The notes: generated from the sequence alone by a model not told the origin. 64,000 bases of DNA from Flavipsychrobacter sp. (GCA_016786665.1 JAEUVZ010000076.1:24363-88362), one strand, 5' to 3'. Counted from the stretch's first letter, positions 1 through 8,482 are shown. A program made the numbers and translations.

Positions 1-1
1 T

Positions 2-472
2 AGTGGTTTCCAGGGAGGCGATACTACACTGGCTTACCCGGCGCTTGATAGCCTTTACTCGTTTATAAAAGGGCTGGGCGTGCGCACCGCCCCCACCGTG
101 GCCGACATAGATGGCGATGGCCACAGTGACATGATAGTGGGTACCCAGTATGGCGGGCTGCTGATGTACCGCCAGGTAATGATGCTCTCAGGTGGCAGCA
201 CCCCACAGTTGCCTAAGTACGCGGAAGTAAGCATCTATCCCAATCCCGCCCGCGATGTGCTGAACATAAACTGGAACACGGCTTTTGCAGAAGACGATGT
301 GGTATCTGTTTCAGTAGTAAATGCGCTGGGCCAGCAGGTGCTGCAGCAGTCTTTCCCTTCTTCGCGAAATGCGATACAGGTAGATATAGCGCAACTGCCC
401 TCCGGAATATATTTCTGCATAGCTACCTCCGGTACCAGGAGGTCGGTAAATACGCTGCATATTATACGATAA
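2..472 (+). CDS. T9SS-sorted FG-GAP repeat protein, C-terminal part (5' end outside window)
   Basis: This is the C-terminal end of a secreted protein whose start lies before the window; the frame is open from the first bases. An FG-GAP/VCBS-type calcium-binding loop is visible (DIDGDGHSDMIVG), the kind found in integrin-like beta-propellers. The last ~80 residues form a type A T9SS sorting domain: a YPNPARD motif, a middle NALGQ segment and a final LPSGIYF strand. By family knowledge such domains direct export through the outer membrane and are then removed. The GTG at position 80 is an internal Val codon, not a start. The gene ends just before a strong bidirectional hairpin. The full function cannot be told from this fragment. 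Confidence 0.85.
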   Translation, partial: SGFQGGDTTLAYPALDSLYSFIKGLGVRTAPTVADIDGDGHSDMIVGTQYGGLLMYRQVMMLSGGSTPQLPKYAEVSIYPNPARDVLNINWNTAFAEDDVVSVSVVNALGQQVLQQSFPSSRNAIQVDIAQLPSGIYFCIATSGTRRSVNTLHIIR

Positions 473-507
473 GTATAGGCAGGCATATTATACAGGCAAG
501 CCTTTTA

Positions 508-547
508 ACGCACAACGCCCTCCCATTTGCGGGAGGGCGTTGTGCGT
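508..547. terminator. Bidirectional hairpin terminator
   Basis: A long near-perfect inverted repeat, with arms around ACGCCCTCCC and GGGAGGGCGT extended by GCACA/TGTGC, lies between a plus-strand gene ending at 472 and a minus-strand gene ending at 564. Its position between convergent genes suits a shared terminator. There is no long T tract on either side. Confidence 0.6.
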
Positions 548-563
548 TGCGGGCCCGGCCATG

Positions 564-1223
564 TTACCAGCTTACCGTCAGGTAGTCGGCGTAGCCTTCC
601 GTCTGCGGCAGGGTGATGAACCCACAGTAAGTGCCGTTTACCGGCCGTGCCTCCATCTGGTGTACTTCGTAGCCATTCACCTTAAATGTCCAGTAGCCAT
701 TTTTCTGTTCTATCGTTACCTCGTTCCAATTGCTCCTAATCGCGTTATTCTGTGTCCATCCTTTCAGTACCGTTACGTTGGTATTGGCATTACCTTCTTT
801 GTAAACGATGAAGTAGCCACCATTGTTGATGATGAACGAATATCCATACTCAAAATTATTGCCACTGTTGCCAAAGATGATACCCATGTCGTTATCTGAC
901 TTGATGCGTGATTCTATCAGGAACCAGTTGTTGAAGTTGCCGTTGGTTTGCACCACCTGGGTGTTAGATGCCTGTGTGGAATAATTGATAAATTCCAGCA
1001 TGCCATTCCTTACGGATGCATAGGTAGAGTCGGGGCTGCTGCTGAACGCCCAGCCACGGTTGTCGTTGCTGAACTCTTCGTTAAACACATAATTGTTATT
1101 ATTGTTATTATGGTTTACGGGGTCAGGCTCCGTAGTATAGTAGTCGTTTCGTACACAGGAAGTAAAACCCACAGATACTACCGCTAATAGTGCTATCGCC
1201 AACAGGTGTTTCGTCTTTTTCAT
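564..1223 (-). CDS. Putative lipoprotein with LamG/DUF1080-like beta-sandwich
   Basis: 219 residues. The N-terminus is a lipoprotein signal (MKKTKHLLAIALLAVVSVGFTSC) with Cys23 as the probable lipidated residue, followed by an Asn-rich linker. The remaining ~170 residues look like a concanavalin-type beta-sandwich, with FNEEFSNDNRGW at the start, alternating hydrophobic strands, and a WNEVTIEQKNGYWTFKVNG stretch. That stretch resembles the strands of DUF1080/3-keto-disaccharide hydrolase and LamG domains. No catalytic residues can be assigned, so carbohydrate or surface binding is only inferred. It has its own transcription unit, with the hairpin at 508-547 downstream. Confidence 0.6.
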   Translation of the reverse strand: MKKTKHLLAIALLAVVSVGFTSCVRNDYYTTEPDPVNHNNNNNNYVFNEEFSNDNRGWAFSSSPDSTYASVRNGMLEFINYSTQASNTQVVQTNGNFNNWFLIESRIKSDNDMGIIFGNSGNNFEYGYSFIINNGGYFIVYKEGNANTNVTVLKGWTQNNAIRSNWNEVTIEQKNGYWTFKVNGYEVHQMEARPVNGTYCGFITLPQTEGYADYLTVSW

Positions 1224-1351
1224 ATCTCAATTATTTTTTAAGACCCTTTTGAAGGTATATAGGCATAGAGCGTGCCAATTTTTTCAAATCCCCGAAATTT
1301 CCATGCCGGCGTGGCACGAATTTTTAATCCCTTACTGAAAAAGAAGATACT

Positions 1352-1540
1352 ATGGACAAGCTGGAATTGAAAGGCAGATGGAATGAATTGAAAGGCAAAG
1401 CAAAGCAGCAATATGCTGAGCTTACGGATGATGACCTCACCTATGAGGAAGGAAAGGATGATGAACTGATAGGCAGGATACAGACGCGCCTGGGCAAAAC
1501 AAAAGACCAGGTGGTAGAGTGGATACGTTCTTTGGGATAG
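1352..1540 (+). CDS. CsbD-like small stress protein
   Basis: 62 residues. The sequence begins [20 protein letters not shown] and continues with the acidic [19 protein letters not shown] stretch, matching the CsbD (UPF0337) family in length and pattern. Family members are small, hydrophilic, probably helical proteins often induced by general stress; the molecular role is unknown. A single gene with its own terminator at 1558-1586. The ATG at 1352 is the only sensible start. Confidence 0.85.
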   Translation: MDKLELKGRWNELKGKAKQQYAELTDDDLTYEEGKDDELIGRIQTRLGKTKDQVVEWIRSLG

Positions 1541-1557
1541 TGATGGAATGATGATAG

Positions 1558-1586
1558 AAAACGGGGCCGTGCAAGCGCCCCGTTTT
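1558..1586. terminator. Hairpin terminator between convergent genes
   Basis: A perfect inverted repeat, AAAACGGGGC then GCCCCGTTTT with a 9-base loop, lies between the csbD-like gene (plus) and the gene ending at 1609 (minus). Each arm supplies A or T runs, so it can act in both directions. Confidence 0.75.
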
Positions 1587-1608
1587 GCAGCGTGCCACTG
1601 TTGGTACG

Positions 1609-2154
1609 CTAATCTTTGCTGCTGCCTTTAAACTGGTGGTGCTGCTCGCGGAAGAGCACATTGAAGGTGGTGAGCGAGCCGTATATGCCGGTAATGTATT
1701 GCTGCAGGTCTACCTTGTCTTCATCAGTCAGCACTTTGTGCGCGTTTATTTTCTGCTCTATGAGGCGCAGGCGGTCGCGCACCATTACTATTTTATGAAA
1801 GAATGTTTCTATCGGCATTTCCTTAGGTTGCAGGCTGGGGTCTGTGGGCTTTAGCACCAGCGTACCGTTGTTCCATTTGCCGGCGAGCGGTACCATTTCT
1901 ACCTCGTGCAGCCGCCGCTCCAGTACACGTTCCAGCGCTTCCTCTATATCAGCTATTGATACCTGGCTGCCTGCTCCGGCATCGCCGGCTGGGGTAGCCT
2001 CCAGCACTTTAAGCCCCTCGTAATCCTTACTTACATTTTTTACCGAGTTCTGCGATTTAAACCACACTACATAGAATTCAGAGGCTGATTCCACCACTGT
2101 TCCTTTCCCGAAGTGTGTATGCTCTATCCTGGAGCCGATACCTAGTGTTTCCAT
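1609..2154 (-). CDS. Hypothetical protein with Tudor-like barrel at N-terminus
   Basis: 181 residues from the chosen ATG at 2154. An in-frame start farther upstream would add 18 residues unlike the rest, so METLGIG is preferred. Residues ~5-50 (GSRIEHTHFGKGTVVE then VVWF and K..LKVLE) fit the small Tudor-like barrel seen at the end of UvrD/PcrA helicases (GxxVxHxxFGxGxV...VxF...K.L). The middle is a low-complexity Ala/Gly linker. The C-terminal half is helical with charged heptads (EALERVLERRL, MVRDRLRLIEQKI), probably a coiled coil. The function is not recognised; binding to a nucleic acid or helicase partner is only an inference from the barrel. Confidence 0.6.
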   Translation of the reverse strand: METLGIGSRIEHTHFGKGTVVESASEFYVVWFKSQNSVKNVSKDYEGLKVLEATPAGDAGAGSQVSIADIEEALERVLERRLHEVEMVPLAGKWNNGTLVLKPTDPSLQPKEMPIETFFHKIVMVRDRLRLIEQKINAHKVLTDEDKVDLQQYITGIYGSLTTFNVLFREQHHQFKGSSKD

Positions 2155-2256
2155 GCATCTAAAATAGGGGATTGCCGCCAATGATGCAGCATCTGCTGAT
2201 GTACCCACGTATTATTTTTTATCAGAAAGCCGTTATCTTACAGGCGATACATCCGC

Positions 2257-2835
2257 ATGCTTCCCGAAGAATTATTAAAACAGGTAGCCGCCGGCAACGA
2301 GAAAGCGTTCCGTCAGCTCTACGAGCTGTTCAGCGATCGGGTGTACCAGTCGTGCCTGCTCTATATGCAGAACGAAGCGGAAGCTGAGGAAGCACTCCAG
2401 GACATTTTTTTGCAGGTGTACCAATCGGCGGCTTCATTCAAAGGAGGCTCTACGGTGCAGACTTGGATATACCGCATAGCAGTAAACAAATGCCTGGACA
2501 AGCTTCGGTACAAGAAACGGGTAAAGCGCTTCGCGTTTATCTCCAGCCTCATTCACCGCGAAACAGGGGAGCTGCTGCATGACCCCGGCGACTTTCAGCA
2601 CCCCGGTGTACTGTTGGAGAACAAAGACAAGTCAGCGCATTTGTTCCGGGCGCTTCGGGAGTTGCCCGAAAATCAGCATGCCGTATTCGTACTCAAGCAA
2701 TTGGAAGGGATGCCGCAGAAAGAGATAGCCCAGGTACTGAATGTATCGGAAAAGGCGGTGGAGTCGCTTTTCCAGCGTGCCAAGGCAAAGTTGCGCGCCG
2801 TATTATCAGAATTTTATAATCAATCGAAGGATTAA
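2257..2835 (+). CDS. ECF-type RNA polymerase sigma factor
   Basis: 192 residues, the normal length for extracytoplasmic-function sigma factors. Region 2 is seen at ~25-90 (AFRQLYELFSDRVYQSCLLY, EAEEALQDIFLQVY, TWIYRIAVNKCLDKLR). Region 4 lies at ~135-185 and is a helix-turn-helix (ENQHAVFVLKQLEGMPQKEIAQ, then SEKAVESLFQRAKAKLR). It directs RNA polymerase to a stress or envelope regulon. The gene is followed 29 bp later by a small single-pass membrane protein and a periplasmic Spy/CnrX-like protein, so these probably form its control system. By analogy with CnrH-CnrY-CnrX the sigma factor would be held inactive at the membrane. No target promoter was identified. Confidence 0.93.
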   Translation: MLPEELLKQVAAGNEKAFRQLYELFSDRVYQSCLLYMQNEAEAEEALQDIFLQVYQSAASFKGGSTVQTWIYRIAVNKCLDKLRYKKRVKRFAFISSLIHRETGELLHDPGDFQHPGVLLENKDKSAHLFRALRELPENQHAVFVLKQLEGMPQKEIAQVLNVSEKAVESLFQRAKAKLRAVLSEFYNQSKD

Positions 2836-2864
2836 TTGGTGGTAACCGTCTAAATTTATATCGA

Positions 2865-3173
2865 ATGAACCAGGAACAGGACAAATGGATAGAGGAAGTG
2901 CTGCAGAGCACGGCAGGCATGGAGCCTGTGCGCCCGCGTCCGGATGTGTACGGGCGCATTGTTTCCCGACTTGGGAAAGAACCGCCCGCGAAGCGTGTAT
3001 CGCTGGTGATGCTCACTGCGGCGGCGGCGTGCCTGCTGGTACTGCTTACCCTGAACCTAAAAGTGCTGGACTATTACCACACCGCCGAAACTGAGGATAC
3101 CTCACCCACGGACGCTACTGTGGGCGACATTATTGACTATTACGAACTGGGAGGTAACACAGCAGGGCTATGA
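2865..3173 (+). CDS. Small single-pass membrane protein, candidate anti-sigma factor
   Basis: 102 residues. About 43 charged cytoplasmic residues (including KWIEEVLQSTAGM and VYGRIVSRLGKEPPAKR) are followed by one membrane segment (~44-64, VSLVMLTAAAACLLVLLTLNL) and a short acidic outer tail. No classical zinc-binding anti-sigma HxxxCxxC motif is present. The size and topology resemble CnrY-type anti-sigma factors. It sits between the ECF sigma gene and the Spy/CnrX-like gene and overlaps the latter by 4 bp (ATGA), so translation is probably coupled. The anti-sigma role is inferred from position and topology only. Confidence 0.6.
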   Translation: MNQEQDKWIEEVLQSTAGMEPVRPRPDVYGRIVSRLGKEPPAKRVSLVMLTAAAACLLVLLTLNLKVLDYYHTAETEDTSPTDATVGDIIDYYELGGNTAGL

Positions 3174-3694
3174 AGAACGAGCGTTTCTACCAGGTAATAA
3201 TAGTAATGCTGCTGCTGCTGAATGGCGGTACCCTGGCCTTCCTGCTCCTGAACAGGGAAAGCAGGCCCCAGGCACAAGGAGCGCATATGCACGAGCCACG
3301 TGGCGGTAATCCCGTTGACAGGATGATGCGGGAGCGGCTGGGCCTTACGGAGGAACAGGAAGAGCAGTTCCGGATGCTGAAAGAAGAACACCACGAGCAG
3401 ATGAAGGCGATACAGAACGATGAGAAAGACCTGCATACCCGCCTGTTCCTGCTGCTGAAAGCTACCGCTATTGATACCGTAGCCAGGGAGGCGCTGCTGC
3501 AGCAACTGGAAGCCAACGACCGCCGCAAAGAAGAGGTAACCTTTGAGCACTTCCGTAAGCTGCGGGCACTACTAACGCCCGGGCAGCACCCTAAATTTGA
3601 CAGCCTGGTAGAAGAAATCGCCAGCCAGATATTATCGCACCGGCATGGCCGGGGCCCGCGCCCTGAAGGCCCCCCACCGGGTGACAGGCCGTAG
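3170..3694 (+). CDS. Periplasmic metal-resistance/Spy-CpxP-like sensor protein
   Basis: 174 residues. An N-terminal membrane anchor (~7-27, YQVIIVMLLLLNGGTLAFLLL) precedes an all-helical periplasmic part with a GLTEEQEEQF element. That element is the LTxxQ type that marks Spy, CpxP, ZraP and CnrX-like (Metal_resist) proteins. His/Met clusters (EEHHEQMKAIQ) and a Pro/His-rich tail could bind metal. A second turn, LLTPGQHPKF, repeats the LTxxQ theme. The stop abuts the convergent S41 gene at 3695. With the two genes before it, it forms a sigma/anti-sigma/sensor set. The identity of any metal or stress signal is not visible. Confidence 0.8.
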   Translation: MKNERFYQVIIVMLLLLNGGTLAFLLLNRESRPQAQGAHMHEPRGGNPVDRMMRERLGLTEEQEEQFRMLKEEHHEQMKAIQNDEKDLHTRLFLLLKATAIDTVAREALLQQLEANDRRKEEVTFEHFRKLRALLTPGQHPKFDSLVEEIASQILSHRHGRGPRPEGPPPGDRP

Positions 3695-5167
3695 CTATTT
3701 TTGCTGTTTCAGCCACTTTACCGCTTCCTGCATGCACACGTCGGTCTTGTATATGTGGCGAATGTGCATGTCCGGGATAATCTTGCCATTGTAGCGATTG
3801 CCGTTCACATCTTCCATTATTCCCGCGGTCAGGAACAGCATAGCCTTGTCGGAAAGAGTGATTCGTTTTTCATTGTGCGTGGCCCCGCTGGTCCGCTCCC
3901 CAAAGAAACGGCTGCCCTTGCGGCCCTTGAACGCTACGGCTATAAGTTCGCCTGCGCCATAGGTCTGGTCGTCCGTTAGTACGGCTATGGGCTGCCCTGA
4001 TTTTTTCATTTTGTATTCTTTCTTTACCCGTATGGTGAGCGTGTCTATAGTGGCGGCTCCATCCTGGTACAGCCAGGGTACCTTCCCGCTACTGCGCAGG
4101 TAGTGGCCCTGAACACCCGGTGGGAGCAATGGCCCAATGGCCGCCAGCATAGCGGTAGCGTTGCCTCCCACGTTTTCTCTCAGGTCCAGTATCCAGCCTT
4201 TAATTTTTGAGGGCTTAATGGCCAGCAACTGCCGGTGCAGGGTATCGGCGTACCGCTCCAGTATTTCCCGCTTCATAGTGGTGACACCGGGCAGCCATAC
4301 CAGCACAAAGTTATCGGGGGTAAGGGTGGCGGTAGGGTAGTGTACTTCTACATCATTTATCTTTTGCTCCTTCCACCAGTTTCGGGTGGTGGCCGGGTCG
4401 TAAAACTGCGAGCGTGGGTCGCCGGTGCGCTCCAGTATATAGGCGACTCCCGGATAGGCATCGCCGGCAGTTTCCGCACCGGGTATCAACTCCAGGGCAT
4501 GACGGTACACTTCATCCAGGTTAGTAGAGTCGGCATAGAATGACTGGGTGCGAATAATATCCATCACTTCCCTAAGGTAGTTTTCAGCCACAGTGCTCAC
4601 CTGCCGCTTTGGAGGGGCAGGGCCTTGTACTTCTTCTATGCGAACGTCGTCGAACCATGCTTTGCCGGGCCCGGTAAATTGCAATCCTGCTTCTGCATAG
4701 GCTACGTCGGATGTTGAGGTTATATCAATAGAGTAGGGTTTCCATGCTGTTTTGCCGTAAACCTGGAGTGGCAATGCTTCTTTGCGTACAAAGCCCCCCT
4801 TTTCGTCTTTCAGGGTAATCCATGCATCGGCAAAACCCCGCCGCGATTCCGTGCGCAGCAGGAAGTGCAGGCGAAAGGTCTTTACTCCGCCGGCCACCAT
4901 TGGGGCTGTCTGCCGGCAATTCGATATTACGTCGGATTGGTTGTATATCATTACGCAGCCGGGAGCGGAGTGGGCCTGTATGGTGTCCCACTTAATGATA
5001 CCGCTTTTCTTCAGCTTTTTGTTTTCCGGCACGTAACCTTCCTGGCATATCCAGCCGGCTACCTGCCCTGTACTGTCGCGGAGGCTGAACGAGGCATTGG
5101 CAAATACCTGGCCTGCCACACGGCCGTGCAGGAATAGTAAAAAGCCACAGAGTAATAATGCACGCAT
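3695..5167 (-). CDS. S41 (C-terminal processing peptidase-like) protein, nucleophile apparently missing
   Basis: 490 residues from the ATG at 5167, which gives a clean signal peptide (MRALLLCGFLLFLHGRVAG); an in-frame start 12 codons upstream is less likely. Residues ~20-190 look like a beta-sandwich module ending WFDDVRIEEV. The S41 fold follows from ~200: KGWILDLRENVGGNATAML, then AVLTDDQTYGAGELIAVAFKG, FFGERTSGAT, and a closing NGKIIPDMHI. Active relatives carry Ser just before the GE pair (for example SSGE or SAGE). Here the codons read TAT GGC GCA GGC GAA, giving YGAGE, and no Ser lies nearby. The protein may be catalytically dead or use another residue. No PDZ domain is seen. The gene abuts the convergent sensor gene. 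Confidence 0.8.
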   Translation of the reverse strand: MRALLLCGFLLFLHGRVAGQVFANASFSLRDSTGQVAGWICQEGYVPENKKLKKSGIIKWDTIQAHSAPGCVMIYNQSDVISNCRQTAPMVAGGVKTFRLHFLLRTESRRGFADAWITLKDEKGGFVRKEALPLQVYGKTAWKPYSIDITSTSDVAYAEAGLQFTGPGKAWFDDVRIEEVQGPAPPKRQVSTVAENYLREVMDIIRTQSFYADSTNLDEVYRHALELIPGAETAGDAYPGVAYILERTGDPRSQFYDPATTRNWWKEQKINDVEVHYPTATLTPDNFVLVWLPGVTTMKREILERYADTLHRQLLAIKPSKIKGWILDLRENVGGNATAMLAAIGPLLPPGVQGHYLRSSGKVPWLYQDGAATIDTLTIRVKKEYKMKKSGQPIAVLTDDQTYGAGELIAVAFKGRKGSRFFGERTSGATHNEKRITLSDKAMLFLTAGIMEDVNGNRYNGKIIPDMHIRHIYKTDVCMQEAVKWLKQQK

Positions 5168-5297
5168 AGTAACGGCGAAAAATACAGCTTTTGGCCCTAA
5201 CAAGGGCTTAAAAGATGGTTGGCTGTGAGAAACGAAATGTTAAAAAGTATGGTGTTCTATCCATTGAATGATTGTATTTTTCGGGAAACAGTAATCA

Positions 5298-6122
5298 ATG
5301 CCCGCAACATACATACCCGCTGCCACAATAGATGAAGTAATCGTGCAACTGGAAGCGATCATAGAAGAATGCATCCGTACCCGCAATAAGGCGGGCTACT
5401 TTGCGGCCCTGTACCACCGCGTTACCTGCCGGGTAAAGGAAGGTATTGTGAATGGCGAGTTTGAAGACAACCCACGTATGGAGGTGCTGGATGTTCTGTT
5501 CGCCAACCGGTATATCGCGGCCTGGCATGAGTGGCGGTCGGGTAAAAAGCCGACGGGCTCGTGGCAGGTAGCGTTTGGGGCTTCGGGAAGCTGGAATACC
5601 ATATTGCTGCAGCACCTGTTCCTGGGCATTAACGCGCACATCAACCTTGACCTGGGCATCGCCTCAGTAGAAACGATGGCCGGGAAGACCTTTAAAGAAC
5701 TGCGCCGTGACTTCTACAACATCAATACCGTACTGTCTTCTATGATATACGAAGTAGTACACGAGATAAACCGGGTATCGCCGGTGATGTCGCTGCTGGG
5801 GCTGCATGCTACCAACTATAACCAGATGCTCATGCAATTCACCATAGATATAGCCCGCGATGGCGCGTGGTGTTTTGCCGAGGAGCTCTCGGAGCAGCAG
5901 GGAGCGGATGCCTGGGATAAATTTATAGTGGAACGAGATGAGAAGATAAAGAAACTGGGTGAGAGTATGCTGCACCCCAGCGGGCTAATGAAGATAACGC
6001 TGTTCTTTGTAAAAGTTTTTGAATGGTGGAACCCCGCCAAGATCATTCACGCCCTATACCTGGACCCCAAGGAACGAGAGAAGCGTTGGTTCAAAAACGT
6101 ACAGCCTTCACCGGCTACTTAG
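5298..6122 (+). CDS. DUF5995 family protein
   Basis: 274 residues with no signal peptide. The length and the central motif pair SWNTILLQHLFLGINAHIN and LDLGIAS, with AGKTFKELRRDFYNIN after it, match the DUF5995 family, whose function is unknown. A hydrophobic C-terminal stretch (LMKITLFFVKVFEWWNP) might touch the membrane. The conserved N-A-H-I-N-L-D-L run, with His and Asp, could form a metal or catalytic site, but this is speculation. It is transcribed alone, and its 3' end overlaps the convergent propeller gene by 8 bp. Confidence 0.75.
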   Translation: MPATYIPAATIDEVIVQLEAIIEECIRTRNKAGYFAALYHRVTCRVKEGIVNGEFEDNPRMEVLDVLFANRYIAAWHEWRSGKKPTGSWQVAFGASGSWNTILLQHLFLGINAHINLDLGIASVETMAGKTFKELRRDFYNINTVLSSMIYEVVHEINRVSPVMSLLGLHATNYNQMLMQFTIDIARDGAWCFAEELSEQQGADAWDKFIVERDEKIKKLGESMLHPSGLMKITLFFVKVFEWWNPAKIIHALYLDPKEREKRWFKNVQPSPAT

Positions 6123-7656
6123 GTTCCTGCAGCGGTATTACTGAAATAGTTTGTACATCTACTATATACAGGTGTCCGTTGTGAATGAATCCCCTGTTGG
6201 CTTCCGGCGTTTGGAAGGTGATTTCATACATCCCTTCATTGTCCCTGGTTCGCTTATCGGCTATGCGATTGCGCCCGCCAACGAACAGAAGCGCCAGGTG
6301 GTCATCGCTGCTGTATGCAGCAGGGGCATATTCATCTATAGACATTTCGAGGGCATCGTTGATGGCGGCAATCCCCACGCTGGTGTGCATCACTATTTCG
6401 TTGTTGGCCGTAGCGTCATAGGGCATGCAGTGGTTTCCCCCGTACAAGCGAAACCAAGTGCTTTCAGTACCGGCCAGGCGGAACGGATGAGTGGCAAAAG
6501 AATAGTGCTTCAATGAGTCGAATACTACCTGCATGGTTTCTTCCGGGTTGGCTTTGAACGGTGCGCCACGCGCAATGGCGCTATCGTACAGGAAAAGTCC
6601 TTCATTTTCCACCAGGGATACATCCCGAACATCGTAGGGCATGCTAATAGCCATGTTGTGCAGCGAAGCGCCATCGGCCAAATTGAGCCACATGAGGTAA
6701 GACGTCATGCCATAACGCTTAACTGTGTTGCGGTCGGGGGCTACGGTATTGGTATTTGCAAGAATGACCTGCGGACCATCGACCGCAATTTTTGATATGC
6801 CTGTTTTGCGTACCAGGGCAGAGCTCCAGAGCAGGTCGCCGGTTTGCAGGTCGGCGCAGATGAGGCGGGTGTTGTTGGCGTGATATACCTTGCCTTCGTG
6901 CAATACCAGGTTGGAGGTAGTGCTGCGCCATACATCGGGCTGGTTCTTTATTTCCGGTACCCGCTCGCCCAGATAGGCGGGTACGGGCGGAACAATGCCT
7001 AATGCTTCGGGTACATCGTATTCGCTCCTGGAGGTGTAGCTGGCGGAACTCCATCCCTTACCGGTATATAGGTTTATTTTATACAGCCCGCCCGTGGCTA
7101 TAACTACCGAGCTGTCATCGCACACCGCCAGGTCCTCCCAATTGTAACGGGCGGGCAGGTACCGCTGCCACATGGTTTTCCCGGAGTGCAGGTTCAGGCC
7201 GCGTATATAGTCGGTGAGTACAATGCCCTTAGCCTCGTCTACATATTTTACCGTCGCATCCATTTTAGACCAGGCCTGTTTGCCGCCTGCGCGCAGGTAG
7301 CAATGCGTGCTTCCCTTCTCGGAGGTAATGATATGCTGTGCGGTAATAAATATGCGAAACGTATTTACGCCGGTGCGCCACTTAACAGTACCCTTGTCCA
7401 TGTTGAACACTACCAATTCGCCGTGCGTGCCGATATTTATTTCCTTGTCTTTTTTCAGCAGCAGAATTATCTCGTTGCGAGCGGGATCTTTATAATAACT
7501 GTGCACTGTATGTTCCAGCGTGTACCGCAGGCCCTTTACGGATGCTGCGGAAGGCAGGTATGTAGCCAGTTCAGCCTGCTGCGCCGGTAACGTTGTTTCC
7601 TGTGCATGGAGGCACAGGGGGGATAACAGCAAAAACAGGTAGCGGAAGAATTTCAT
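6115..7656 (-). CDS. Secreted PQQ-type beta-propeller repeat protein
   Basis: 513 residues with a signal peptide (MKFFRYLFLLLSPLCLHA then QE). Repeated blades carry the typical ending of the PQQ/WD-like quinoprotein propeller: GTVKWRTGVN, GKTMWQRYLP and TGDLLWSSALV, each with Asp or Gly before the Trp. No quinone-binding disulphide or dehydrogenase residues are apparent, so it is more likely a binding or scaffold protein than an enzyme. It lies 70 bp downstream of a membrane-protein gene on the same strand and overlaps DUF5995 tail-to-tail. Confidence 0.7.
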   Translation of the reverse strand: MKFFRYLFLLLSPLCLHAQETTLPAQQAELATYLPSAASVKGLRYTLEHTVHSYYKDPARNEIILLLKKDKEINIGTHGELVVFNMDKGTVKWRTGVNTFRIFITAQHIITSEKGSTHCYLRAGGKQAWSKMDATVKYVDEAKGIVLTDYIRGLNLHSGKTMWQRYLPARYNWEDLAVCDDSSVVIATGGLYKINLYTGKGWSSASYTSRSEYDVPEALGIVPPVPAYLGERVPEIKNQPDVWRSTTSNLVLHEGKVYHANNTRLICADLQTGDLLWSSALVRKTGISKIAVDGPQVILANTNTVAPDRNTVKRYGMTSYLMWLNLADGASLHNMAISMPYDVRDVSLVENEGLFLYDSAIARGAPFKANPEETMQVVFDSLKHYSFATHPFRLAGTESTWFRLYGGNHCMPYDATANNEIVMHTSVGIAAINDALEMSIDEYAPAAYSSDDHLALLFVGGRNRIADKRTRDNEGMYEITFQTPEANRGFIHNGHLYIVDVQTISVIPLQEPK

Positions 7657-7726
7657 GGGTACAATTGTGAGCTGTAAAGTAACTCAAAATTGACCGGATA
7701 AAATAGGCTGCCGCTATTAACATATG

Positions 7727-8398
7727 TTAATGGGGAAGCTCTGTGAATAGCGTATCGTAATTTGATCGGTGCCGCTCAAACTGGCGATACTCCAGGCTGG
7801 CTGTGTCTTTCTTATTATAGAGTATGGCGATAGAGTCGCCGAGCACAAAATATTTGTTTAGGTACTTCCTGTTATCTTCTTCCGGCAGGCGGTACACTAT
7901 GTAGCAGATGGTGCCACTGCGACCGGAGGTATCGCCCTTGGCTGGCTCGGTTGCCATCAGCCCCCACTCGTAGGCGCCCAGCGGATACCGCTGTTCCATA
8001 TCGAAGAGAACTTTTTCGGAAGCGTTTGCGTTGCCAGAGCCGATAAGCGCCGAGATGGAGTCGCCTGATGCATCGATGGTTTCTTTCCAGTGGTGGTGGC
8101 TGTTGAGCGGTTCCGGAGTGTTTTGCCGCTGATAGTATGCTATATATCCCACGAAGGCCAGGCAACTAAGCACATGCCCGGCAATGTATGTTGCAACCGT
8201 CCGGCGGTAGCGGCAAACGAGGTTGAGCGCGAAGCCCGCGAGTAGCCCGGCACCGACGAGGAAGAGGATGTAGATGTAGGAGCCGGCCTCCCGAAATACA
8301 TCGAAGCCGATCAGCAGGCCGAAGAGCAGCATTTCTGCCAGGTAGGCCGCTGCGGCTACCTTCAGCCAGGTGAACTTATGTTGATAGATGTTTCCCAC
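7727..8398 (-). CDS. Membrane protein of unknown function
   Basis: 223 residues from a GTG at 8398; no ATG is available near the first membrane segment. Three hydrophobic segments lie in the first 110 residues (LKVAAAAYLAEMLLFGLLIGF, IYILFLVGAGLLAGFAL, YIAGHVLSCLAFVGYIAYY). They are followed by a ~115-residue soluble domain with a GLMATEPAKGD segment and a strand-rich end. No family is recognised. The next gene on this strand is the propeller protein 70 bp away, so the two may be co-transcribed. Confidence 0.55.
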   Translation of the reverse strand: MGNIYQHKFTWLKVAAAAYLAEMLLFGLLIGFDVFREAGSYIYILFLVGAGLLAGFALNLVCRYRRTVATYIAGHVLSCLAFVGYIAYYQRQNTPEPLNSHHHWKETIDASGDSISALIGSGNANASEKVLFDMEQRYPLGAYEWGLMATEPAKGDTSGRSGTICYIVYRLPEEDNRKYLNKYFVLGDSIAILYNKKDTASLEYRQFERHRSNYDTLFTELPH

Positions 8399-8482
8399 CG
8401 GGCTAAAAGTACGGATAATTGATTGGACAGCTTCGGTGGCGTACTATGAACGATTTTATATAATTTTATACAAAGCTTTGCA

